Shown: positions 1-6,307 of the stretch, piece by piece
Layout of the letters: each line of letters starts with the position of its first letter
How positions within the stretch are numbered: position 1 is the first letter of the stretch
Origin: Burkholderiaceae bacterium
GTDB taxonomy: Bacteria; Pseudomonadota; Gammaproteobacteria; Burkholderiales; Burkholderiaceae_E
Length of the DNA: 7,703 nt
Direction of reading: 5' to 3'
Assembly (NCBI GenBank): GCA_023258775.1
Contig: JALQWJ010000066.1
Span: forward strand, 1-7,703
Position numbers and translations under genes: made by a program
Notes under the pieces: generated by a model
What the model saw: the letters and a program-made list of their open reading frames with translations, nothing else
What the model was told of the DNA's origin: nothing
Databases searched by the model: none

Positions 1-2
1 CC

Positions 3-353
3 ACGACCGACACTTCTGCCGACCCGCCACTTGCCACCACGACCACGACCGTCACCACCACGACGGTTGCGGCACTCATGAACCCCCCGTCGGGAGAAAA
101 ACTCGTCACCTGCGACCCGAAGGCGGTCGGTACGAATTACGGTGAGAAGGTGCGCCTCGAGCGATGCACCGCCACATGGGCGTACGGCGACACCGACAGG
201 GACACCTGGAACTGCCCCGACGCCGGCTGTGCGCAGACACGTCTGTTCCATCTCGAGAACGACAGATGGGTCAACACCGCGACATGCCGACGATCGCTGC
301 CCTTGACCCGGTACGCGACGAGTTGCTATATCCCCAATGTCGGCTGCAAATAA
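3..353 (+). CDS. C-terminal end of a Thr-rich-linker, Cys-rich, probably exported protein (5' partial)
   Basis: The frame is open from the left edge and ends at TAA 351-353. Upstream of the first ATG (78) the same frame reads a threonine-rich stretch (TTTTTVTTTT), so the true start lies outside the window and ATG 78 is probably internal. After the linker come about 90 residues with seven cysteines and several Trp/Asp/Arg positions. This looks like a small disulfide-stabilised extracellular domain on a flexible linker, an arrangement common in actinobacterial surface proteins. I do not recognise the domain family and assign no function. GC content is about 64%, against about 48% just downstream. 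The last codons, including the stop, may belong to the neighbouring DNA: the same bases encode the Ala-Ala-Asn-Lys of the dehydrogenase in another frame. The natural C-terminus is therefore uncertain. Confidence 0.55.
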   Translation, partial: TTDTSADPPLATTTTTVTTTTVAALMNPPSGEKLVTCDPKAVGTNYGEKVRLERCTATWAYGDTDRDTWNCPDAGCAQTRLFHLENDRWVNTATCRRSLPLTRYATSCYIPNVGCK

Positions 354-1113
354 GTTCAAGATTGCTGTGGCAAACGCACCCGGCGCAAACGCAAGGACGG
401 TCGCTGAATATGTCATCGGCCAGCTGATTAATCTCTCGCGCCAATTGATTCAGGTGCACAACACGCTCAATCAATACGACTGGGCAACCGCGCGGGCACT
501 TAGTTCGAATGCGACAGAACTCAAAGGCAAATGTCTTGTCATCGTCGGTGTCGGTGCTATCGGGTCCATGATTGCCAAAATTTGTAGCATTGGTTTTAAC
601 ATGCGAGTTATCGGTGTAACGCAGACATCTCAAAGGCATTCGGATTTCATTGAATATAAACCTCTGGGTGAGGCTCTTGGCCAAGCGGATTATCTCGTTT
701 TGTCATGCCCCCTCAACGGAAAAACACAAGGACTTATTGACCACAAAGCCCTCCAGCTGATGAAGCGGGGCGCCAAGCTAATCAACGTCTCGCGAGGAGC
801 CGTCATCGATGAGCAAGCGCTAATCTTCGCGTTAAAAGAGGGGCAACTTGGGGGAGCTGCGCTTGATGTATTCCATGTTCAGCCGTTACCTGAAACTTCA
901 CCACTAAGAAACATGAAACAGGTCATTTTATCGCCTCATTTAGCTGGTATCACCGATGAAAGCATGGAGGCAATGAGCGAAATGGTGGTCAGACAAATTG
1001 AAACCATGGAAGACGGACAACTTCCTCAGCATCTTGTCAACAAAGAACATAGCGAGGCGATCAGGCAACGCTGGCAAATGATCGACACATCTGCAGACGT
1101 AACCGAATCATGA
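337..1113 (+). CDS. D-2-hydroxyacid dehydrogenase, NAD(P)-binding part, 5'-truncated
   Basis: The family reduces 2-oxoacids to D-2-hydroxyacids, or the reverse, in the cytoplasm. The 258 readable residues begin at NKFKIAVANAPGANARTVAE, which in full-length relatives (about 310-330 residues) lies roughly 75-90 residues in. Most of the N-terminal part of the substrate-binding domain is therefore missing. ATG 337 has no ribosome binding site and sits inside the upstream reading frame, so it is unlikely to be a genuine start. Visible elements: Rossmann motif GVGAIG (71-76), the signature NVSRGAVIDE with catalytic Arg153, and SPHLAG with catalytic His201. The usual catalytic Glu of the DVFxxEPLP motif is Gln182 here (DVFHVQPLP). 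The second beta strand ends in VTQTSQR with no acidic residue, which hints at NADP(H) rather than NAD(H). The stop overlaps the next gene by 4 bases (ATGA), implying translational coupling. The family call is sure; the substrate is unknown. Confidence 0.88.
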   Translation: MSAANKFKIAVANAPGANARTVAEYVIGQLINLSRQLIQVHNTLNQYDWATARALSSNATELKGKCLVIVGVGAIGSMIAKICSIGFNMRVIGVTQTSQRHSDFIEYKPLGEALGQADYLVLSCPLNGKTQGLIDHKALQLMKRGAKLINVSRGAVIDEQALIFALKEGQLGGAALDVFHVQPLPETSPLRNMKQVILSPHLAGITDESMEAMSEMVVRQIETMEDGQLPQHLVNKEHSEAIRQRWQMIDTSADVTES

Positions 1114-2276
1114 AGATAAGAAAGGTCCAAGCTCATTGGGTCCATGTTCCCATTCCGTACGAAAGTCAACACATCTCTGATTTTGGCAGGGTCTCGTCCT
1201 TCGACGCAGTGATCGTCCGGATAGAAACGACGTGTGGGATCGTCGGGTGGGGAGAGGCCAAGGAGGAAGTTGGTAGTGCTTCGAACTGCTCTGCCCTGAC
1301 TAGCTTAATTAATCAACGGATAGGACCGTCGCTAGTCGGTGAGGACCCTCGCGACATTAATCGTCTTGCTGAAACTATCTATAACGGGAGCCGTGCACAT
1401 TACGCCCTCCGTGAAGGACATGTCTTCCCAATCTTAGGAAGAAGAGGCATCACCGTCGCCGGCATGAGCGGCATTGACATCGCGTTGTGGGACATCCTCG
1501 GCAAATCGCTTAGCGCGCCGGTCTGGAGGCTGTTAGGTGGCAGGCGATCGGATCGTATGCCCGCATACGCTTCAGGTGGTTGGGCGGGTGTTGACCTGAT
1601 CGGAGATCAGTTGCTCGGCTATGTGCAGCGCGGCGGTTTTAGTGCGGTAAAGATGAGAGTGGGCATCATTGATGGTTCACCCAGTCATTCCGCCCTTCGT
1701 GTCCACGCCGCGAGGGAAGCACTTGGACCAACGATCGGACTTGCATGTGATGCCCATGGTACCTTCACGGTTTCAGAAGCCAAGCAGTTTTGCAGACTTG
1801 CCGAAGACGCAAATCTACTATGGTTCGAGGAACCCGTTAGTGCAGACGACAAGCGCGGGCTTGCCGAGGTCCGGAGATCAACATCAATTCCTATAGCGAC
1901 TGGCGAGAGTGAATTCAACCGATTCGATTATCGAGAGCTGGCGGAGTTAGGAGCAGCAGACATTTTTCAGCCAGACTTAGCCATATGCGGTGGTGTCACA
2001 GAGGCAATGAGAATTGGCGCAATCGCATCTGCTTGGAATCTTCGGCTTGCCCCGCATCTTTGGACTGGTGCCCTCGCTTTTGCTGCGGGAATGCATGTTG
2101 CGGCAGCTTCACCTGCGGGCTGGATCCTGGAGTACTCATTAGGAGCAAACCCTTTACTTCAAGAACTTGCTCAAGAGCAGTTTAAAGTGGAGGAAGGAAT
2201 GATTGAAATACCAGATCGACCTGGCTTGGGTGTTACCGTCAAAGAGTCGTTTATCGATCGTTATACTGTGTCTTGA
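1110..2276 (+). CDS. Mandelate racemase/muconate lactonizing enzyme family protein (acid-sugar dehydratase-like), copy 1
   Basis: This is an enolase-superfamily enzyme: it removes a proton alpha to a carboxylate with Mg2+ help, giving racemisation, cycloisomerisation or, most often for this type, dehydration of sugar acids. The 388 residues are full length. The N-terminal capping domain spans about 1-125 and ends in the GMSGIDIALWDILGK signature; a beta-barrel domain follows. Visible active-site residues: Lys181-x-Arg183 (VKMRVG), metal ligands Asp214 (CDAHG), Glu240 (WFEEP) and Glu266 (ATGES), the Asp289 (QPDL) and His316 (APHLW) dyad, and Glu340 (ILEYS). The Asp-x-His at 214-216 resembles galactonate/mannonate dehydratase-type members. 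Start ATG 1110 overlaps the dehydrogenase stop and has no strong Shine-Dalgarno, which fits coupled translation. A dehydratase followed by a 2-hydroxyacid dehydrogenase is a sensible catabolic pair. The family is certain; the substrate is open. Confidence 0.93.
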   Translation: MKIRKVQAHWVHVPIPYESQHISDFGRVSSFDAVIVRIETTCGIVGWGEAKEEVGSASNCSALTSLINQRIGPSLVGEDPRDINRLAETIYNGSRAHYALREGHVFPILGRRGITVAGMSGIDIALWDILGKSLSAPVWRLLGGRRSDRMPAYASGGWAGVDLIGDQLLGYVQRGGFSAVKMRVGIIDGSPSHSALRVHAAREALGPTIGLACDAHGTFTVSEAKQFCRLAEDANLLWFEEPVSADDKRGLAEVRRSTSIPIATGESEFNRFDYRELAELGAADIFQPDLAICGGVTEAMRIGAIASAWNLRLAPHLWTGALAFAAGMHVAAASPAGWILEYSLGANPLLQELAQEQFKVEEGMIEIPDRPGLGVTVKESFIDRYTVS

Positions 2277-2305
2277 TCTTTAGTTGTTTGAACCATTGAT
2301 TAGCA

Positions 2306-2788
2306 TTACTCGTCAGCCACTAAGCGATACCGCCTTCCCCGAGCCTTAACCGGATCAAGCAGGGTAAGATCATTGGGCTCTATTGAAAACCCTTCTGGAT
2401 ACGGTGCCCGCACTGCCATCCCGATCGACTTCATCACACGGTTATCGCGATAATAGCAACGCGTGACGACGCTAACCAAGCTTGCGCAAAGATCGGGTCG
2501 CGTCGATGTCAGCATAGCAGCCAGAGCGGCAGCATCACTTTGCTGCGTTTGTTTTACAAGCGATAACGCTTCGCGAATGGCAGGCAGATCACGCCCCAGC
2601 GACGCCAGAAGATCGGCAAAGATGAGCGGATCATCGGCACCTGGCACACCAAAGGCTTCGCTTTGCGGAATCATGAGACCAGCAACTTGACGCAATAAAC
2701 CGACCTCCTCGGCGCTGAGTCCAGATTGAGTGTCGGCGCTGGTCAATGGACTGAGGGACACTATTGCAAAAGGCGAAACAGTCTTCAT
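2306..2788 (-). CDS. Small partner subunit of the GMC dehydrogenase, gluconate 2-dehydrogenase subunit 3-like
   Basis: This 160-residue protein lies 25 bases downstream of the GMC flavoprotein gene on the same strand, where such dehydrogenases commonly have a small subunit. Its pattern near residues 24-60 (LSAEEVGLLRQVAGLMIPQ, then PGADDP and FADLL) fits the gluconate 2-dehydrogenase subunit 3 type: a helix-rich protein with an Ile-Pro step and a conserved acidic stretch. The C-terminal half has a Cys-Tyr-Tyr-Arg motif and PYPEGF. Characterised relatives usually start with a twin-arginine export signal that carries the flavoprotein to the periplasm. None is visible here, and an in-frame TAG at 2798-2800, three codons before the ATG, rules out a longer N-terminus. 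A GGAG about 13 bases upstream is a poorly spaced ribosome binding site; coupling to the upstream gene is likely. The family call rests partly on context. Confidence 0.65.
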   Translation of the reverse strand: MKTVSPFAIVSLSPLTSADTQSGLSAEEVGLLRQVAGLMIPQSEAFGVPGADDPLIFADLLASLGRDLPAIREALSLVKQTQQSDAAALAAMLTSTRPDLCASLVSVVTRCYYRDNRVMKSIGMAVRAPYPEGFSIEPNDLTLLDPVKARGRRYRLVADE

Positions 2789-2813
2789 TGGGTTTTTCTA
2801 GCTCCATGCTCAC

Positions 2814-4412
2814 TTAATCGTCAAAAAGATGGGTAAGACGTTGCTTGATTTGATCCGCTATATAAAGTGCAATTGCTTGAATGGTTGCCGTTGGATTCAC
2901 GCCACCCGAGGTAACAAAAACACTAGCATCCACAACAAAAAGATTTTTAACGTCGTGCGCTCGTCCCCAGGGATTAACGACCGACTCCTCTGGATCCTGA
3001 CCCATGCGCGCTGTCCCCATCAAATGCCAGCCGGCATAACTTAAAGGGGACTCGGTCACGATATCCCGGGCACCAGCCGTTATTAAAATTTCTTCCGCTT
3101 TAGTTTGAGCGAAGGCCATCATCCGCTTACTGTTTTCGCTTAATCGATAGTGAATTTTTGGCGCAGGAATCCCGTGTGCGTCTTTGAGCACAGGGTCAAG
3201 CTCAACCCGATTATGCAATTCGGGGAGATCCTCGCAGATAGCGAGCATGCCGGCAGATCGATCAAATATTCGCCTAAAGGCTGCATGATGGCCGTCTCCC
3301 CACGGAATTTTCCCCCAAGCCATGCCAGACATCGCCGTCTGAACAGGCCCTTGACCACGACCAAACTGCCAGGTAAAGCCTCGTACAAAATCTCTTGAAC
3401 GATCTGTTTCATAGAACTCCTGACTCCAGGCGACGATATGAGAGCCACGATAACCATCTAAGGGCTCATCAAAATAGCCTCGTGCGAGTGCATAGGGATG
3501 AAACATCAAGCGCTTGCCAACCAGACCACTTGAATTGGCAAGTCCATGTGGAAAGCGAGAAGAAGTCGAGTTCAAGAGCAAACGCGGCGTGCCGATACCG
3601 TTACAAGCCATGATCACCACTTCGGCAGCTTGGAACTGTTCCTTGCCCAATTCGTCATAATAAATAACACCTGTCGCCCTGCCATCTCTGTTCGTACAAA
3701 TCTCGCGGACACGGCAGCGCGTTCGAAGCGCAACACGCTGCCTCAGAGCCTCTGGCCAATAGGTAATATCGGTACTCGCCTTCGCTCCTTGAGAACAACC
3801 TGCGATGCAGTGACCTAGATGGATACAAGGAGCTCTGCCCTCATAGGCCTGCGTTGCAATCGCTGCGTCAGCAGGCCACCAGTGCCAACCGAGTTGATTC
3901 ATCGCCTTGCCAAATAGCCGTCCGGTTTTTCCCATACTCAGCGGCGGCAAGATAGCGGCTTTGGGTGGATACGCAGGATCACCGGCAAGACTTGCAACAC
4001 CCATCATCCGATCGTTGAGCTCAAAATAGGGCTCAAGCGTCTGATAAGAAATAGGCCAGTCATCAGCAACACCATCGAGGGTTCGGACCCGAAAATCAGA
4101 GGGATGCATCCGAGGAAAGTGGGCAGCGTAAAGAATCGTGCCGCCACCTACAGCGTTATAGTTTGCAACCTTAATTGGGGAATCATCTTCGTGAATCGGA
4201 TAGTCCGCCGGCAAGCCCCGCCTATTGGGGCTGATACTGAAGTCACCGTACTGCCGCTCCTCCCAATCGCGGCCATGACTTGGGAACTCACTTTGCCGAA
4301 CCCAGTCTCCCTGCTCTAGACAGAGAATTCGCATGCGTGTTTCTGCAAGACTCCAGGCAACAGCTGCGCCAGAAGCTCCCGCTCCAATAATGAGAACGTC
4401 AACAGGCTCCAT
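2814..4412 (-). CDS. GMC-family FAD-dependent oxidoreductase (gluconate/sugar dehydrogenase large-subunit type)
   Basis: This is a flavoprotein that oxidises an alcohol or polyol group and passes electrons to an acceptor. The 532 residues are full length. The FAD-binding motif IIGAGASG is at 8-15, followed by the acidic residue at the end of the second strand (LEQGD, 32-36). The second GMC signature region reads NAVGGGTILYAAHFPRM (86-102). The C-terminal catalytic region has His463 (GWHLMGTARMG) and Asn506 (GGVNPTATIQA), the usual His/Asn pair. Three cysteines at 196, 202 and 206 (CIHLGHCIAGC) resemble the cluster that binds a 3Fe-4S centre in FAD-dependent glucose dehydrogenases. The FAD motif begins at residue 8, so there is no signal peptide. 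AAAGGG at 4422-4427 lies 9 bases before the ATG. It is the middle gene of a three-gene minus-strand run, 70 bases after the enolase-type gene and 25 before the small subunit. The substrate is unknown. Confidence 0.92.
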   Translation of the reverse strand: MEPVDVLIIGAGASGAAVAWSLAETRMRILCLEQGDWVRQSEFPSHGRDWEERQYGDFSISPNRRGLPADYPIHEDDSPIKVANYNAVGGGTILYAAHFPRMHPSDFRVRTLDGVADDWPISYQTLEPYFELNDRMMGVASLAGDPAYPPKAAILPPLSMGKTGRLFGKAMNQLGWHWWPADAAIATQAYEGRAPCIHLGHCIAGCSQGAKASTDITYWPEALRQRVALRTRCRVREICTNRDGRATGVIYYDELGKEQFQAAEVVIMACNGIGTPRLLLNSTSSRFPHGLANSSGLVGKRLMFHPYALARGYFDEPLDGYRGSHIVAWSQEFYETDRSRDFVRGFTWQFGRGQGPVQTAMSGMAWGKIPWGDGHHAAFRRIFDRSAGMLAICEDLPELHNRVELDPVLKDAHGIPAPKIHYRLSENSKRMMAFAQTKAEEILITAGARDIVTESPLSYAGWHLMGTARMGQDPEESVVNPWGRAHDVKNLFVVDASVFVTSGGVNPTATIQAIALYIADQIKQRLTHLFDD

Positions 4413-4482
4413 GGAGTAAGGCCCTTTGTCTAGGATGCTGAGCTATGGTGCGAAGGACATGCCAGCCGCATTTAATCGGCGA

Positions 4483-5697
4483 TCAAGTTTGCGTTCGACT
4501 TCGTCCCATAAGACCATGAAGCTTGATAGGGGGATGCGCAAGAATCGCCTCCTCTATCGGCTCAGTTCCCCAGCCTGGTCGATCGGGCATCAGTAGATGG
4601 CCATCCTCATACGAAGGCACGTGGGTGAACAATTCATGATCCCAAGCGATCCGGTCGATATCCACTTCCATGATGCGCAAATTAGGCACTGCTGCACAAA
4701 AGTGCGCATTCATCATCGTGCAAAGATGACCGTAAAAATTATGGCAAGCAACGTTCACCTCATGGGCATCCGCAACCGCTGCGATCTTCATCGACTGCCA
4801 AACACCGTTCCAAGGCGTATCGATAATCGCTACGTCGATTGCTTGGCGCCTAAAAAAGGGCAAGAACTGTTGGACACCGATGAGTGTTTCACACGAGGCA
4901 ATGGGATGTGGACTATGCGAGCGAATGAAGGCCAATGCATCGGGATCACGGCTATCGATCTCGACCCAAAATAAATCATGATCAGAAGTCCCACGCAAAA
5001 TTTTCAAATAGCCTTCAGTTTTTGCATTGAAATTCAAATCGAGCAAGATTTCGAGATCCGGGCCGGCTGATTCGCGAATCGTTTGCAAATGTTCTCGTAA
5101 ACCATTCAAAATCTTTTTTTCGACATTCAAAGGCGGCGAAAATGGATTCCCAAATCCAGGCGCCCAGCCTGCGATGCCAGCTTGTTCATAGCGCCAGATA
5201 TTGGTTTTTACGGCCTTAAATCCGCGCTCAACAGCCTCTTTAGCCATCGCCTGAACGCCCGATTGATCCCTTATTTCAGGCTGGTAGAATGGAATCCGTC
5301 CGGCGCGCCATGTCACGAAATGCGACCAATAAACTGGCAGACGATCGCGTATCTTCCCTCCCAAGAGTTCGTAACAAGGCAGCCCTAAGGTCTTTGCTTT
5401 GGCATCAAGCAAGGCATTCTCGATGGCCCCTAGTGCCTGCCCTACCACACCGCCCGCACCAGGACGGGTCGCACTAAAGAGCTCCTCGCGGATGCGCTCA
5501 TGTTGCATAACCGACTGACCAATCACGCGTGGGCTGAGTTGCTCAATGACCGCTGCAACACCCGGTGAGCCAAATCCCTCATCGAATTCACTCCACCCCA
5601 CCACGCCCTCATCGGTAACTAGCTTCACAAAATAGTAATTCCGCCACCCTGCACTACACGAGAGTGTCGTTAGGCTTACGATGTTTGTGTTCTTCAC
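4483..5697 (-). CDS. Mandelate racemase/muconate lactonizing enzyme family protein, copy 2
   Basis: This is a second enolase-superfamily enzyme, clearly different in sequence from the plus-strand copy, so the pair is not a recent duplication. I start it at GTG 5697 (404 residues) because AAAGGAG lies 7 bases upstream and the protein then begins VKNTNIVSLTTL, as the family does. The longer ATG start at 5799 would add 34 unrelated basic residues. Capping-domain elements include GVVGWSEFDEG (31-41) and the helix AIENALLDAKAKTLG (91-105). Barrel residues: Lys164-Thr-Asn166 (AVKTN, where mandelate racemase has Lys-x-Lys), metal ligands Asp220 (LLDLNFN), Glu246 (WVEID) and Glu270 (ASCET), then Asp293 (IIDTPWNG), His319 (ACHNFYGHL) and Glu344 (IMEVD). 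The second lysine is absent, so chemistry probably relies on the Asp293-His319 dyad. First gene of the minus-strand run; probably a sugar-acid or hydroxyacid dehydratase or epimerase. Confidence 0.92.
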   Translation of the reverse strand: MKNTNIVSLTTLSCSAGWRNYYFVKLVTDEGVVGWSEFDEGFGSPGVAAVIEQLSPRVIGQSVMQHERIREELFSATRPGAGGVVGQALGAIENALLDAKAKTLGLPCYELLGGKIRDRLPVYWSHFVTWRAGRIPFYQPEIRDQSGVQAMAKEAVERGFKAVKTNIWRYEQAGIAGWAPGFGNPFSPPLNVEKKILNGLREHLQTIRESAGPDLEILLDLNFNAKTEGYLKILRGTSDHDLFWVEIDSRDPDALAFIRSHSPHPIASCETLIGVQQFLPFFRRQAIDVAIIDTPWNGVWQSMKIAAVADAHEVNVACHNFYGHLCTMMNAHFCAAVPNLRIMEVDIDRIAWDHELFTHVPSYEDGHLLMPDRPGWGTEPIEEAILAHPPIKLHGLMGRSRTQT

Positions 5698-5834
5698 AAG
5701 CGAACTCCTTTGATACATGCCCAAGGCAAGAAAGCTTAATCTTGCACATTTGCGGGCCATTGTTGAGCGCGCTTGCCGCATCAACACCCGCTTTTGCAAT
5801 AAGATGGAACAAACATCAACTCAACTTAGCTTTC
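5698..5834. promoter_or_regulatory. Divergent intergenic region, probable shared promoter/operator
   Basis: These 137 bases separate the minus-strand enolase/GMC run from the plus-strand VOC/amidohydrolase pair, so both promoters should lie here unless transcription enters from further away. The only symmetric element I noted is TGTTGA (5761-5766) and TCAACA (5781-5786), two perfect 6-base arms with centres 20 bases apart, a spacing compatible with a dimeric regulator. A repeat this short can arise by chance in a gap of this size. I found no convincing sigma-70 -35/-10 pair on either strand. No regulator gene is in the window. Confidence 0.35.
5705..5710 (-). promoter_or_regulatory. Ribosome binding site fixing the GTG start of enolase-type copy 2
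   Basis: The minus strand reads AAGGAG here, followed by a 7-base spacer and GTG at 5697. It is the strongest Shine-Dalgarno match noted in the window and decides the start of the 404-residue protein against the upstream in-frame ATG at 5799. Confidence 0.8.
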
Positions 5835-6230
5835 ATGTCGACCATAGCGCCAACCGGATTTGTGATCTACGCTTTAGAACTCCATACTGTCTCGCGCTTT
5901 TATGCGCGCTTATTGCTTGCAAAGATCACCGAAGCTGATGCCAAACACCAAGTCCTGGCCTGGGATGATGGTCAGCTTGTGATTCACGCCATTCCTGCCG
6001 AATTCGCAAAAGGCATACGTGTCGATAGTCCACCAGTACCGCGGCAAGAGCAGGCTATCAAGCCTTGGTTCAAGGTCAATCACTTGCTCGATGCCCGCTG
6101 GACCACCGAATTTTGTGGCGGGAAAGTGTGCGGCGAGGTATGGCTTGGCCCTGGATATAAGGCACTTGATGTATGTGACCCAGAGGGCAACGTACTCCAG
6201 TTACGCGAGCATACGAGTGCGTCTAAGTGA
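5835..6230 (+). CDS. VOC/glyoxalase-like superfamily protein
   Basis: This 131-residue protein fits the vicinal oxygen chelate fold, with two beta-alpha-beta-beta-beta modules. The first module is FVIYALELHTVSRFYARLL (9-27), the second runs from about IKPWFKVNHLLDAR (75-88). The closing signature is DPEGNVLQLRE (115-125), whose terminal Glu125 is the usual metal-ligand position. The canonical N-terminal metal His is not clearly in place; His17 and His51 are the nearby candidates, so metal binding is uncertain. Start ATG 5835 gives the normal family length. A longer in-frame start at 5664 would run into the opposite-strand gene and add residues that do not look like a VOC protein. No good Shine-Dalgarno precedes the ATG. 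The family ranges from lyases and isomerases to dioxygenases and binding proteins, so the role is not predictable. The amidohydrolase starts 77 bases downstream, probably in the same transcript. Confidence 0.75.
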   Translation: MSTIAPTGFVIYALELHTVSRFYARLLLAKITEADAKHQVLAWDDGQLVIHAIPAEFAKGIRVDSPPVPRQEQAIKPWFKVNHLLDARWTTEFCGGKVCGEVWLGPGYKALDVCDPEGNVLQLREHTSASK

Positions 6231-6293
6231 GTTGGTCCTGGTCAGTGAACAGCAGTAGGTTTTCGGTGTCGAACAAGGTCTTGATTTCTTGCT

Positions 6294-6298
6294 GAGGG
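6294..6298 (+). promoter_or_regulatory. Ribosome binding site of the amidohydrolase
   Basis: GAGGG lies 9 bases before ATG 6308, a usable Shine-Dalgarno. It supports that start, which also places the typical beta-strand opening (NDIVIKHANLVDGSG) at the N-terminus. Confidence 0.6.
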
Positions 6299-6307
6299 TA
6301 GAAAGCG

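Noticed and set aside
1..66. ACC/ACG-rich low-complexity stretch that looks like a short tandem repeat
   Set aside because: It encodes a threonine-rich linker in an open frame; the unit is irregular and needs no separate repeat or regulatory explanation.
271..684. 137-residue open frame on the minus strand
   Set aside because: It crosses the composition junction and lies antisense to the dehydrogenase, whose motifs are clear; no recognisable protein features.
2631..2813. Minus-strand open frame of 60 residues beginning just after the GMC stop
   Set aside because: It overlaps the small-subunit gene out of frame; the small-subunit frame is longer and shows family-like motifs.
4597..4974. 125-residue open frame on the plus strand
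   Set aside because: It is antisense to the conserved barrel of enolase-type copy 2, with no family features of its own.
5698..5799. N-terminal extension of enolase-type copy 2 to an ATG at 5799
   Set aside because: A strong AAGGAG with 7-base spacing precedes GTG 5697, and the extra 34 residues are basic and unlike the family's N-terminus.
5773..5800. Possible sigma-70 promoter (TTGCCG with TGCAAT 16 bases later) for the VOC gene
   Set aside because: Poor match to the -10 consensus, and comparable matches occur by chance in a gap of this size.
5664..5834. N-terminal extension of the VOC protein to an ATG at 5664
   Set aside because: It would overlap the start of the opposite-strand gene and add about 57 residues with no VOC character; ATG 5835 gives the usual length.
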